Notes: a model not told the origin generated them from the letters alone. Positions 34,618-43,637 are shown, counted from the stretch's first letter. The stretch: 64,000 nucleotides of DNA from Candidatus Gastranaerophilales bacterium (GCA_944324365.1 CALUWA010000005.1:1-64000); one strand, 5' to 3'. Made by a program: numbers and translations.

Positions 34618-36973
34618 CAATAACTTGTTCCTCACCGTTTATTACTCGCACCAAGTTATTATTTACAAGCTTATATGAAACATCTAATTTGTTATCTTGC
34701 CATAAATTATTTTCTTGACGATATGTTTTAAATTCATTGGCAACATCAACAAGTTCATTTTCACATTTTGCGCCAGTTGTTGTTATCCCTGCTTTTTCAA
34801 CTTGAACTATTGGGATTTGATAGTCGAAAAGTTCTTTAATTTTTTCTCGACCTATTGTTTCAAATTCTTGTTCTTTTCGTTTTTCTATTTCTTTTAAAGC
34901 TTTTTGATGAGCTTTTTTATCGTTAGAAAGTTGGTTATCAATTTCCAATATCTCAATTTTATATTTATCATCAATTTCTTTTTTTACTTGATTTACAATA
35001 TCATTGTATTGCTTTTCTTCTTCTTCTGTAAACTTTTTAAAAAAGAGTAAACTTGGTTTTATAGTTGCACCGGAAGCTATAAATACATCTTGTGGAATTG
35101 ATGTAATCAAAAGAATTTTAGCACTTGATTCAAAGAAATCTCTAACTTTTTGCAAATTGGAATTATTTAAAACTCCTTCGGGAAGTACAATTCCCATTCT
35201 GCCACCAGGTTTTAAAAGATTTAAACATCTTTCCATAAATAGAACTTCTGTTAAGCCACTTACTTTACCTAATTTAAACCTATCGAGAACTTTTTGTTTT
35301 TTATAAATATCGTCATTCAATTGATTTAATTTTTGCAAATATTCAATTCCATAACGTTCATAATAATGCAATAATTTTGTTTTTAACTGAACATTGTCTA
35401 TTGAGTTTATCTGTTCCTTTATCTGTTCATCATTTTTGTTTGATAAATCTAATTTTATAGGTATATCAATATCAGTAGAGGTTAAAGTTTGATTTTTTTC
35501 AACTCTTGCTCCAAAAGGTGGATTTGTTAGAATTACATCAAACCTATTTTCAAAAATTCCATTTACGTTGATTAAACCATCGTGGTGATGAACTCCGCCA
35601 TGACCATCCCCGTGCATTATCATATTCATCTTTGATGTTCTTGCCATTCTTGGATTTGCATCAGTACCATATATGCAGCTTGATGACAGTCTTGAGATTC
35701 TTCTATTTTTCTCTGCTTCAGATTGTTTATGATAAGCTTTATTCGGTACACTTATATCGATTGTTAGTTTTTTAATATAATCACTATATTTTTCATTAAC
35801 TTCAAGTTGTTCTTTTTCTGACAATTTTTCATATTCTGCATTAAAAAGTTTAGCTTTTAAATCTTTTTTATAGTGTTCAACATCTTTTTCGATTTTATCT
35901 CTAACATATTCAAAAGCCTTAATTAAGAAACCTCCAGAACCACAGGTAGGATCGCAAATAGTTTCACCTTCCTGAGGGTCAAGTACTTCTACCATGAAAT
36001 CTACTATTGTACGAGGTGTAAAGAATTGTCCTAATTCACCCCTAAAAGTTGTTCCTAAAAATTGTTCAAATGCTATACCTTTAACATCATCAGATGTTGC
36101 TGAAAGGTTGTATTTTTCAAGTTCTTTTACAATTTGTTCAAAGCTATATTGTTTAATTTTAATTGTTTCATAAGGTTCAAATAACTTATCGTCAGCAAAT
36201 TCATCTTTTGTTGCTTTAAACAAATATTGCATGTAAGGTATTTGAGCTTCTAATGGTAAGTGCTTTTTAATATTTTTTTCAAAATGTCTTTCATCTTTTT
36301 GAAATTTTTCTAAAGAAAATAATACATCTTCATCCGGATTACGTTCATATCTTATTTTCATAAATAAGATTTTGCTTATTTCATCAAATGCTGCTTCTGG
36401 AGAAAGTTTGTCATTGTTTCGAATAATGCAATGACATTTAAAAAGTAGTTTTGCAAATTCATCTCTGGAAAAAGCCTTAGTTTGTGATAATAATTTATCA
36501 ATCTTCTTTTGGTCGTTGATTATTGAAGCATTTGGAATATCAATAATTTCATCCAAATCTTTTGGCATAGAATCTTTATCAACTCTAAAGAATTTAGTTT
36601 CCTTAGCATTAGTCGTTACAAAGAAACTAGCTCCTGACCAAGCTGCGTAGTTTGCACCTTGATAATAATCTTGTTGTTGAATTTTAACGGTTTCGGCTTT
36701 ACACTCGATTACAATAAAAGCTGCTCTGTTTTTTTGTTTATCTTCTTTAGATTTCCAAATAACAATATCTGCTCTGGCTTTTCCCTGACCTCTGTGCGAA
36801 TTATTAACTTTTAATTCTTCGTCCATTTGTTCAAGGCTATATCCGTAAACATTTACCAATCGACAAATATAATTTTGTCGAACTTGTTCTTCCGGTGTTA
36901 ACACAAGCCATTTATCTCTTAATGGAGAATAAATTTTATTACCATCAATCTGCACTTCCAGTTTTAAAGCCAT
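34610..36973 (-). CDS. hsdM: HsdM-type adenine methyltransferase with nuclease-like N-terminal domain
   Basis: 787 residues, longer than the usual ~500, with GAGGG before the ATG. Residues ~1-130 match the HsdR N-terminal PD-(D/E)xK type: ADIVI (D69), FIVIECKAE (E90, K92), then QQQDYYQGANYA (Q-x-x-x-Y helix). Residues ~170-310 helical; GQFFTPRTIVDFM and DPTCGSGGFL (341-350) are SAM motif I, NPPF (484-487) the N6-adenine motif. C-terminal coiled coil (~620-690). No helicase motor is present in it or nearby. The layout recalls type IIG enzymes that cut without translocation, but here specificity is a separate HsdS. Confidence 0.9.
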   Translation of the reverse strand: MALKLEVQIDGNKIYSPLRDKWLVLTPEEQVRQNYICRLVNVYGYSLEQMDEELKVNNSHRGQGKARADIVIWKSKEDKQKNRAAFIVIECKAETVKIQQQDYYQGANYAAWSGASFFVTTNAKETKFFRVDKDSMPKDLDEIIDIPNASIINDQKKIDKLLSQTKAFSRDEFAKLLFKCHCIIRNNDKLSPEAAFDEISKILFMKIRYERNPDEDVLFSLEKFQKDERHFEKNIKKHLPLEAQIPYMQYLFKATKDEFADDKLFEPYETIKIKQYSFEQIVKELEKYNLSATSDDVKGIAFEQFLGTTFRGELGQFFTPRTIVDFMVEVLDPQEGETICDPTCGSGGFLIKAFEYVRDKIEKDVEHYKKDLKAKLFNAEYEKLSEKEQLEVNEKYSDYIKKLTIDISVPNKAYHKQSEAEKNRRISRLSSSCIYGTDANPRMARTSKMNMIMHGDGHGGVHHHDGLINVNGIFENRFDVILTNPPFGARVEKNQTLTSTDIDIPIKLDLSNKNDEQIKEQINSIDNVQLKTKLLHYYERYGIEYLQKLNQLNDDIYKKQKVLDRFKLGKVSGLTEVLFMERCLNLLKPGGRMGIVLPEGVLNNSNLQKVRDFFESSAKILLITSIPQDVFIASGATIKPSLLFFKKFTEEEEKQYNDIVNQVKKEIDDKYKIEILEIDNQLSNDKKAHQKALKEIEKRKEQEFETIGREKIKELFDYQIPIVQVEKAGITTTGAKCENELVDVANEFKTYRQENNLWQDNKLDVSYKLVNNNLVRVINGEEQVIDE

Positions 36974-37071
36974 AACTAACCCTCACTTGTATATCCATAT
37001 TAGCATGAAAATTCTTATTATGATGAATTGTAAAGCGATTTATATCACAGTCATTAACTAATTATTTGTAA

Positions 37072-37731
37072 TTAGGCTTTATATGCCAATTTGAAATAAA
37101 TATTTGGCAAAGCCATGCCAATTTCAGATGCAAGTTTGATTGTTTCCTTAAAATCTTCTTGATGAAATTCTCTTATTTTTGAATAAATCTCCATATAAAA
37201 AGGTTCTAATCGTTTAAAATAATTTTCTATCAAGGGTATTATAGTAACAAATTTTCCTTGTTCTTGAATAAATTTTTTTGATAACGATGTCCATCCTTTA
37301 AATTCATTTAATTGATAGACTTCAAAACTAACTTGATTATTATCGGAAAGGCAAGGGAAAATTATCTTATAATGCATCATACAATTTCTTAAATCTTTTA
37401 TGAATATTGCTTCTTTATTTCTTGCAAATAACTTTTTTACATCATCTTCATATGTTTTATACAAATCTGTTTCTTTATAAAACTTCATTGTATTTCTACA
37501 AGAATCGATTAAAGCAGTAGTTGAAGCGAGAAAATTGAAAATATAACGATTTAAATTTAGGTTGTTAAATAATAACAGTATTGGTTCAGCACAAGTTTGA
37601 ATTTTTATAATTTCATTTTTTAGCTCATTGTAATTTAGAATAAGCGTGTGATAATTTTCATTCAAAAGTCCAAGCCTATTGACAGTTTGCCAGCCATTTG
37701 ATTTAAATACAATTTCTTCTTGTGTTTTCAT
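37072..37731 (-). CDS. HEPN-like helical protein
   Basis: 219 residues, almost all helical. IKDLRNCMMHYK has R115-N-x-x-x-H120, the Rx4H signature of HEPN ribonuclease domains. No cognate nucleotidyltransferase antitoxin is adjacent. It sits between hsdM and a tyrosine integrase. HEPN proteins are usual in defence and toxin systems; one motif is thin evidence, so the assignment is tentative. The start has a TAAAAT box six bases upstream and no ribosome site. Confidence 0.45.
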   Translation of the reverse strand: MKTQEEIVFKSNGWQTVNRLGLLNENYHTLILNYNELKNEIIKIQTCAEPILLLFNNLNLNRYIFNFLASTTALIDSCRNTMKFYKETDLYKTYEDDVKKLFARNKEAIFIKDLRNCMMHYKIIFPCLSDNNQVSFEVYQLNEFKGWTSLSKKFIQEQGKFVTIIPLIENYFKRLEPFYMEIYSKIREFHQEDFKETIKLASEIGMALPNIYFKLAYKA

Positions 37732-37756
37732 ACTTATATTTTATTACAAGTATATT

Positions 37757-38296
37757 CTATAAATAAAAATTCATATAACTTTCGTCGATTGTGTCTTGTT
37801 CGATTCCGATGTAGCGAAGTGTTACTGATGGCGAGGAATGGTTAAAGATTTTTTGCAGGAGTACTATATCATTATATTTTTTATAATGATGATACCCGAA
37901 TGTCTTTCTCAGTGTATGTGTTCCGATTCTTTCCTTAACCCCGACGGCTTGTGCTGCCTTATTCAAAATTCTATATGCCTGTGCTCTATCAAGCCTGCAA
38001 TGTTTTTGTGTATAAAATAGCGGTTGTTCCCCAGGCAAACCTTCTACAAATAAATCAATCTCCTCCTTTAAAAACCTATTAAGCGGAAATTTCTTGTACT
38101 TATTCGTCTTTTTCTCTCTAATTTCAATATAATCTCTACCTTTTACATCCCTAACATCAAGCGATAATATATCTGATATTCTGAGTCCAGTATTTATCCC
38201 AAAACTAAAAAGCAGTGCATCTCTTGGCTTTTTTGCCAAATATTTTTTAATCTTTTGAATATCTTCTATCTTTTTTATAGGTTGTACTACATTCAT
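37757..38296 (-). CDS. Short tyrosine recombinase/integrase (catalytic domain only)
   Basis: 179 residues. Arg in GINTGLRISDILSL, Lys in EKKTNKYKKFPL, HTLRKTFGYHHYKK (HxxR), then FNHSSPSVTLRYIGI with the second His and the Tyr. The N-terminal arm-binding domain is absent, as in the small integrases found in many gut Firmicutes and phages. It faces the structured 38384-38529 region upstream of its own start, a possible recombination site. Its role may be cassette exchange, for instance in hsdS-type loci, or element integration. Confidence 0.85.
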   Translation of the reverse strand: MNVVQPIKKIEDIQKIKKYLAKKPRDALLFSFGINTGLRISDILSLDVRDVKGRDYIEIREKKTNKYKKFPLNRFLKEEIDLFVEGLPGEQPLFYTQKHCRLDRAQAYRILNKAAQAVGVKERIGTHTLRKTFGYHHYKKYNDIVLLQKIFNHSSPSVTLRYIGIEQDTIDESYMNFYL

Positions 38297-38383
38297 TTTT
38301 AAACTCGTCTAATCTCAAACAATGATTGCTTCTTCCCTATAAAAAGTAAAGTCGAATGACACAAAAATTAAACACTTGAGTTT

Positions 38384-38529
38384 GCGGAAAAATTGACATT
38401 TTTCTCGCAAACTGCGGGGAACGGTTTCGCATCAGGTTGTGTGCTATCCCGCACACGACCTGATGCTCACACACCTAAGGTCGGATTTGAAAAATCTCAA
38501 AAATTTGTCAATTTTTCGATTTTTCCGCA
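38384..38529. repeat. Nested inverted repeats upstream of the integrase and hipBA
   Basis: A 16-pair hairpin (GCATCAGGTTGTGTGC at 38429-38444 with GCACACGACCTGATGC at 38451-38466, one G-U) lies inside a wider inverted repeat (AAAAATTGACA at 38388-38398 with TGTCAATTTTT at 38506-38516); TTTGCG/CGCAAA adds a third small stem. It is more G+C-rich than its neighbours. No gene is visible between 38297 and 38744, and this structure and the hipBA operators are all I see in that gap. Candidate recombination site or RNA structure. Confidence 0.7.
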
Positions 38530-38686
38530 TCCTCATTATTTAAACAGCGTTCAAAAAGTGTTCAAAAATCTCGGTAACGTTCAAACTATACTACCACCTG
38601 CAAAAATTTCATTTACACTACCCACTATGCATTTACCCCAAAAACACAACACAACTTCATTTTGTTGTATTTTACTCACGATAAAA

Positions 38687-38704
38687 TAGATAATATATTA
38701 TCTA
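38687..38704. promoter_or_regulatory. hipBA operator 1 (perfect 18-bp palindrome)
   Basis: TAGATAATATATTATCTA is a perfect palindrome upstream of the -35 (TTGACT, 38709-38714). The half-site TTATCTA recurs at operator 2. HipB proteins bind TATC...GATA-type palindromes. Confidence 0.7.
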
Positions 38705-38708
38705 AATA

Positions 38709-38737
38709 TTGACTTTTTACTAAAAATAGTATAATAT
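38709..38737 (+). promoter_or_regulatory. hipBA promoter
   Basis: TTGACT (38709-38714), then either TATAAT after 15 bases (38730-38735) or TAATAT after 17 (38732-38737). Initiation would fall at or just before the hipB ATG at 38745. Confidence 0.6.
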
Positions 38738-38753
38738 GTTATCTATGGATAAC
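38738..38753. promoter_or_regulatory. hipBA operator 2 overlapping the hipB start
   Basis: GTTATC TATG GATAAC: six-base arms around a four-base spacer that contains most of the start codon. Close to the TATCC(N)GGATA sites known for E. coli HipB. Confidence 0.65.
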
Positions 38754-39023
38754 TTTATATTTAATCCTAAAACTCCTAATGATATTGCAAAGGAATTGGT
38801 TGAAAAAATTAAACAGCACAGGAAAAAGCTTAAGATTTCTCAAACTCAACTTGCAACAAAATCAGGTGTTAGTCTTGGTTCTATTAAAAGGTTTGAGTCT
38901 AAGTATGAAATTTCTCTCAATTCTTTTATAAAAATCCTAATCGCTCTTAATTTAGAGCAGGATTTAGAAAATTTATTCACGCAAAAATGCTATAACTCCA
39001 TTGAAGAGGTTATAAATGGATAA
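38745..39023 (+). CDS. hipB: HipB-type antitoxin, XRE family
   Basis: 92 residues from ATG 38745; the ATG at 38736 lies in the -10 region. KLKISQTQLATKSGVSLGSIKRFESKYEISLNSFIKI is a standard XRE helix-turn-helix. Its end overlaps hipA by eight bases. Binds and neutralises HipA and represses the operon through the two palindromes upstream in the known systems. Confidence 0.88.
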   Translation: MDNFIFNPKTPNDIAKELVEKIKQHRKKLKISQTQLATKSGVSLGSIKRFESKYEISLNSFIKILIALNLEQDLENLFTQKCYNSIEEVING

Positions 39024-40122
39024 TTATAAATATTTAAAAGTTTTTTATAATGATATTTTAGTTGGCACTCTTGCAAAAACACCTGATAGAATTGTTGCTT
39101 TTGAATATGATTCAGATTGGTTGAATAAAGGATTTAGCATTTCACCTTTTAGTTTACCGCTCATCAAGAAAGTCTTTATTCCAAAATATGACCCATTTGG
39201 TGGATTATTTGGAGTTTTTAATGACAGTTTGCCTGATGGTTGGGGGCGATTACTCGTTGACAGATTATTTTTGAAAAATAAAATTAACCCCAATGAAATT
39301 GATAACCTAAATCGACTTGCTGTTGTGCAAAAAAGCGGTATGGGGGCTTTGACTTATAAACCTGAGCATAGATTTGAATCAGAAAATAGCATTAGTGATT
39401 ATGATATTCTTGCACAAGAGTGTTCAAAAATATTAGAATCGCAAAATTCGGATAATTTGGATGAACTTTTTCAGCTAGGTGGCTCATCAGGTGGTGCAAG
39501 ACCAAAGATTTTAACATCTGTTGACAACGAGGACTGGATTATTAAGTTTCCGTCATCCTCTGATCCTAAAAATATCGGGGAAAAAGAATATAAATATTCC
39601 TTATGTGCAAAAGATTGCGGAATAAATATGACAGAAACAAGACTTTTCCCATCCAAAATTTGTTCAGGATATTTTGGTATAAAAAGGTTTGACCGCAAAA
39701 ACGGTAAAAAAGTTCATATGGTATCAGTCAGTGGATTGTTAGAGACGAGTCACAGACTTCCTAATCTTGATTATAATACGTTGATGAAATTAACACTTGA
39801 ATTAACAAGAAATTATCAGGACATTGAACAATTATTTAGACTAATGTGCTTTAACGTGTTTGCTCACAATCGAGATGACCATTCAAAGAATTTTTCTTTT
39901 CTTTTTGATGATACAAAAAAAGAATGGCATTTATCTCCTGCATATGATTTGACTTACAGTTTTTCATTTAATGGAGAACACGCAACAACAATTAATGGCG
40001 AGGGTAAAAATCCGACTTTAGATGATATTCTAGCTGTTGCAAAAAATATAGGACTAAAAGAAAATTTCGCAAAAGATATCGCATTAGATATTCAAAAAGA
40101 ATGTTCAAAATTATTTAATTAA
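39016..40122 (+). CDS. hipA: HipA-type serine/threonine kinase toxin
   Basis: 368 residues, full-length family layout: N-terminal subdomain (VFYNDILVGTLAKTPD...FNDSLPDGWGRLLVDR), GMGALTY, the P-loop-like LGGSSGGARPK, WIIKFPSS with the ATP-binding Lys, then FNVFAHNRDDHSKNFSFL (catalytic Asp) and LSPAYDLTYS (Mg-binding DLT). In E. coli HipA phosphorylates glutamyl-tRNA synthetase and causes persistence. All key residues are present, so it should be active. The 49-bp repeat copy 2 follows 44 bases after the stop. Confidence 0.92.
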   Translation: MDNYKYLKVFYNDILVGTLAKTPDRIVAFEYDSDWLNKGFSISPFSLPLIKKVFIPKYDPFGGLFGVFNDSLPDGWGRLLVDRLFLKNKINPNEIDNLNRLAVVQKSGMGALTYKPEHRFESENSISDYDILAQECSKILESQNSDNLDELFQLGGSSGGARPKILTSVDNEDWIIKFPSSSDPKNIGEKEYKYSLCAKDCGINMTETRLFPSKICSGYFGIKRFDRKNGKKVHMVSVSGLLETSHRLPNLDYNTLMKLTLELTRNYQDIEQLFRLMCFNVFAHNRDDHSKNFSFLFDDTKKEWHLSPAYDLTYSFSFNGEHATTINGEGKNPTLDDILAVAKNIGLKENFAKDIALDIQKECSKLFN

Positions 40123-40166
40123 TCTCATCTTTTTTATCTATTTAATCTTTAAATAGAAGTTTCTTT

Positions 40167-40215
40167 AAAAAAATCAAACAGACAGCACGATTGAGGCTGT
40201 TTTTTAGTATTGAGA
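40167..40215. repeat. 68-bp direct repeat, copy 2 (49 bp conserved)
   Basis: Shares the AAAAAATCAAACAGACAGCACG... to ...TTAGTATTGAGA core with copies 1 and 3, but not the ACAGGGAAAATT start or the TGCACT sites. It separates the defence module from the lipid module and may also end the hipA transcript. Confidence 0.93.
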
Positions 40216-40325
40216 ATTGTGACTAGTAAACTGGTTCAAGAAGACAAAATTAAGTTAAATTTGCGACATTTCCTATATTTGTACGATATACCAATAATTT
40301 TTAAAATTATATAATTAAACTTAGC

Positions 40326-41258
40326 ATGGAAGAAAAAAATTTAAATATATTTAAACGTTTTTGGATTTATCAAAAAGAAAGATTCCCTGTTTTCTCATAT
40401 GGCTTAATGGTTTTTACATTTACTTTTTCTGCAATGTCATATTCAAAAATTTTAAGAGGAGAGTTAGATTTTTCCTTTGTAACTTTCTTTATTGGCGCAT
40501 TAACATCTTTTGGGTATTTTTTCTTGCTTAGAATTTTTGATGAGTTTAAAGATGCAGAAGATGATGCAAAATATCGTCCATATCGTGCTGTTCCAAGAGG
40601 TTTAGTCACATTTAAAGAATTGAAGTGGCTTGCAATAGTTATAATTATTTTTCAATTGATTCTAAATGCAGTTTTTATTTCTAAAATGCTTTGGATATGG
40701 GGATTAGTAATAATTTATATGCTTATTATGGCAAAAGAATTTTTTGTTCGCAATTGGTTAAGAAAGCATCCTGTCGCATATTTAATTTCGCACATGATGA
40801 TTATGCCTGTAATAGATTTTTATACAACCGGACTTGATTGGAATAATGCAGGGACAAAATTGCCAGAAGGACTAATAATATTTTTGATAGTTACTTTTTT
40901 GAATGGAATTGTAATTGAAATTGGCAGAAAAATAAGAAGCAGTGATGCTGAAGAAATAGGTGTTGAAACATATTCATACCTTTGGGGTGAAAAAAGAGCT
41001 ACAATAACTTGGCTGTGTATTTTATTTACAACATTTATTTTTGCAAACTTGGCTTGTTGTTATGCAGGATTTGGTAAAATGACATTTCTATTTTTAATAA
41101 TATTTTTGGTTATTTGTGGATCCCCTGCAATAAAATTTCTCAAAAATAGGAAACAAACAACAGCGGCTAAACTTGAAACAATGGCAGGGATTTGGACATT
41201 GGGCATGTATTTATCTTTGGGTGGTATTCCAATGATATTACACATTATAGGTGGTTAA
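40326..41258 (+). CDS. UbiA-superfamily prenyltransferase
   Basis: 310 residues, about eight hydrophobic helices. First Asp-rich motif RIFDEFKDAEDDAKYRPYR followed by VPRGLV; second motif GRKIRSSDAEEIGVETYSYLWG. Both are needed to bind prenyl diphosphate and Mg. TATAAT lies ten bases before the ATG, so the leader is very short. First gene of a six-gene operon; the next ATG follows the stop directly. The acceptor is unknown; UbiA enzymes prenylate aromatics, heme, sugars or glycerol phosphates. The operon partners point to a membrane lipid. Confidence 0.85.
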   Translation: MEEKNLNIFKRFWIYQKERFPVFSYGLMVFTFTFSAMSYSKILRGELDFSFVTFFIGALTSFGYFFLLRIFDEFKDAEDDAKYRPYRAVPRGLVTFKELKWLAIVIIIFQLILNAVFISKMLWIWGLVIIYMLIMAKEFFVRNWLRKHPVAYLISHMMIMPVIDFYTTGLDWNNAGTKLPEGLIIFLIVTFLNGIVIEIGRKIRSSDAEEIGVETYSYLWGEKRATITWLCILFTTFIFANLACCYAGFGKMTFLFLIIFLVICGSPAIKFLKNRKQTTAAKLETMAGIWTLGMYLSLGGIPMILHIIGG

Positions 41259-43637
41259 ATGGATGAAAAAATAGTTGGCGGAAAAGCTTATAATCTTGAT
41301 ATTCTAACAAAAAACGGAATAAATGTTCCAAAATGGTTTGTCGTAAATTCAGCTGATGATAATTTTGAGATTGATGAAAACAAACTGTATGCTGTTCGTT
41401 CTTCTGCAGTTGGAGAAGATGGAAATCAAAAATCTTTTGCAGGACAAATGGAAAGTTATTTATATGTTAAACCTCAAGAAATAAAAGCTCGTATTCAAGA
41501 TGTAATTGATTCTGCAAATTCAGAAAGAATAAAGTTTTATAGAGAACAAAACAATATATCAGACAATATAAAAGTTGGTGTAATTATTCAGGAAATGATA
41601 AACTCTGATGTTTCTGGCGTCGTGTTTTCATCTAACCCAATAACGGGAAAAAGAAATGAAATTGTAATATCAAGTGTTTTTGGTCTTGGAGAAGGACTTG
41701 TATCAGGTGAATTAAACGCAGATACTTACACTATTGAAAATGATAAGATTACAAAAAATATTATCGAAAAACCATATAAAATAGTCTTTGATAAAGAAAA
41801 GGGTATTGGGACAAAACGAATTAAAAACGAAACTCCAAGAGCACAAACTCTAACGGATAAACAAATAAAAGAACTTGTCGAAAAAACAAAAGAAATAGTT
41901 GATATATATGGGAAACCGCAAGATATAGAATGGGCTTATGAAGATGGTATTTTATACATTTTACAAACAAGACCCATTACGACACTAGAAAACATTTCTG
42001 ATAAATCACAGCAGGAAGTTATTTGGGATAATTCAAATATTATTGAAAGTTATTCCGGAGTAACCACTCCGTTGACATTTTCATTTATAAAAGATGTATA
42101 TACCGAAGTTTATAAACAATTTCTTTTGATTATGGGAGTTGAACAAGAACTAATCGAAGAAAACTCAGATATTTTTCAAATGCTCGGTTTAATCGAAGGA
42201 AGAGTTTATTACAATTTACTTAATTGGTACAGACTTTTGCGACTTATGCCAGGATATGAAATTAATGCAGGTTTTATGGAATCAATGATGGGAGTTAAGC
42301 AAAAACTTAATCAAATTCCTAAAGTCAAACCAAGTAAAAAAAATAAATATATAAGACTTTTTAATCTTTTAAAATCTTTGATATTTAACCTTTTTACACT
42401 ACCAAAAGAAATTGAAAAGTTTTATAAACACATAGATATAACACTTTCTCCATATGAAAACGGGAAATTAAAGGGTAAAAGTGCAAATGAACTTATAGAA
42501 ATTTATTTTGAATTAGAATCAAAACTAATGAAAAAATGGCAGGCACCCTTGGTTAATGATTTTTACGCAATGATATTTTACGGACTTTTGAAAAAATCAT
42601 TGTTAAAAGCAGACTCAAATGGTACTTTGCAAAATGATTTATTAACAGGTGAAACAGGCATAATTTCAACAGAACCGATAAAACGTATCAAGCAAATTTC
42701 AAATAAAATATGCAAAGGAGAAAAGGTCGATGATGATATAAAAGAGTTTATTCAAAAATTCGGTAATCGATGTATCGGAGAATTAAAACTTGAAACAATT
42801 ACTTATAAACAAGACCCGTCACTTTTGCAATTCATTATTAATTCATACGTAAAACAGGGAATTATTGATATTGAAAAAGAATCCCAAAAGGAACAAGAAA
42901 TTAGACGCAATGCAGAAAAAACCGTAAAAGAAAAAATTAAAAATCCGTTCTTTGGTTTTATATTAAAAAATGCCCGTCTAAGAGTTAAAAACAGAGAAAA
43001 TCTTCGTTTTGAACGTACAAGATTGTTTGGTTTAGTTAGGGAAATATTTTTAGAACTGGGTAAAAATTTCGCATACGAAAATATTATTGAAACTCAGCGA
43101 GATATTTTCTACCTAACAAAAGAAGAAATTTTCAATTATGTATGCGGGACATCTGTTGATATTGATTTAAAAACTATAATCAAAAATCGTAAAGAAGAAT
43201 ATGAAATTTTTAAGAAAAAGAATCTGCCAGACAGATTTACAACGTACGGAGCAGTATATAAGGCAAATCAATTCATTGTAAATAATATTGCTACTGATAT
43301 AAAAGGAGATTTATCAGGAATCGGAGCTTGTGCAGGTATTGTCAGGGCAAAAGTTAAAATTGTTCACTCTGTTGAAGAATCCGAAGGATTGGAAAATTGT
43401 ATAATGGTTGCCGAGCGAACAGATCCTGGTTGGGTCCCATTATTTCCAATTAGTAAAGGGATTTTGGTCGAGCGTGGCAGCATATTATCCCATAGTGCAA
43501 TTGTGGCAAGAGAAATGGGAATTCCTGCAATAGTTGGGGTAAACAATCTTTTATCAACCTTAAAAGACGGAGATGAAGTTGAAATGGATGGTTCAACCGG
43601 GAAAATAAGGATAATCAGAAATGAGCAAAGGAATTGA
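41259..43637 (+). CDS. PEP-synthase-related dikinase (rifampin-phosphotransferase-like architecture)
   Basis: 792 residues. N-terminal ATP-grasp: AVRSSAVGEDGNQKSFAGQ (residues ~45-63), VSGVVFSSNPITG, GLGEGLVSGELNADTY, ILYILQTRPIT. C-terminal swivelling His domain: ERGSILSHSAIVAREMGIPAIVG with the phosphorylated His. The PEP/pyruvate TIM barrel of PEP synthase is missing; instead ~440 residues of unique sequence lie between. This matches the rifampin phosphotransferase plan, where ATP gives AMP, Pi and a phosphorylated substrate. Overlaps the next gene by 17 bases. The substrate may be the lipid made by this operon, or a drug. Confidence 0.75.
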   Translation: MDEKIVGGKAYNLDILTKNGINVPKWFVVNSADDNFEIDENKLYAVRSSAVGEDGNQKSFAGQMESYLYVKPQEIKARIQDVIDSANSERIKFYREQNNISDNIKVGVIIQEMINSDVSGVVFSSNPITGKRNEIVISSVFGLGEGLVSGELNADTYTIENDKITKNIIEKPYKIVFDKEKGIGTKRIKNETPRAQTLTDKQIKELVEKTKEIVDIYGKPQDIEWAYEDGILYILQTRPITTLENISDKSQQEVIWDNSNIIESYSGVTTPLTFSFIKDVYTEVYKQFLLIMGVEQELIEENSDIFQMLGLIEGRVYYNLLNWYRLLRLMPGYEINAGFMESMMGVKQKLNQIPKVKPSKKNKYIRLFNLLKSLIFNLFTLPKEIEKFYKHIDITLSPYENGKLKGKSANELIEIYFELESKLMKKWQAPLVNDFYAMIFYGLLKKSLLKADSNGTLQNDLLTGETGIISTEPIKRIKQISNKICKGEKVDDDIKEFIQKFGNRCIGELKLETITYKQDPSLLQFIINSYVKQGIIDIEKESQKEQEIRRNAEKTVKEKIKNPFFGFILKNARLRVKNRENLRFERTRLFGLVREIFLELGKNFAYENIIETQRDIFYLTKEEIFNYVCGTSVDIDLKTIIKNRKEEYEIFKKKNLPDRFTTYGAVYKANQFIVNNIATDIKGDLSGIGACAGIVRAKVKIVHSVEESEGLENCIMVAERTDPGWVPLFPISKGILVERGSILSHSAIVAREMGIPAIVGVNNLLSTLKDGDEVEMDGSTGKIRIIRNEQRN

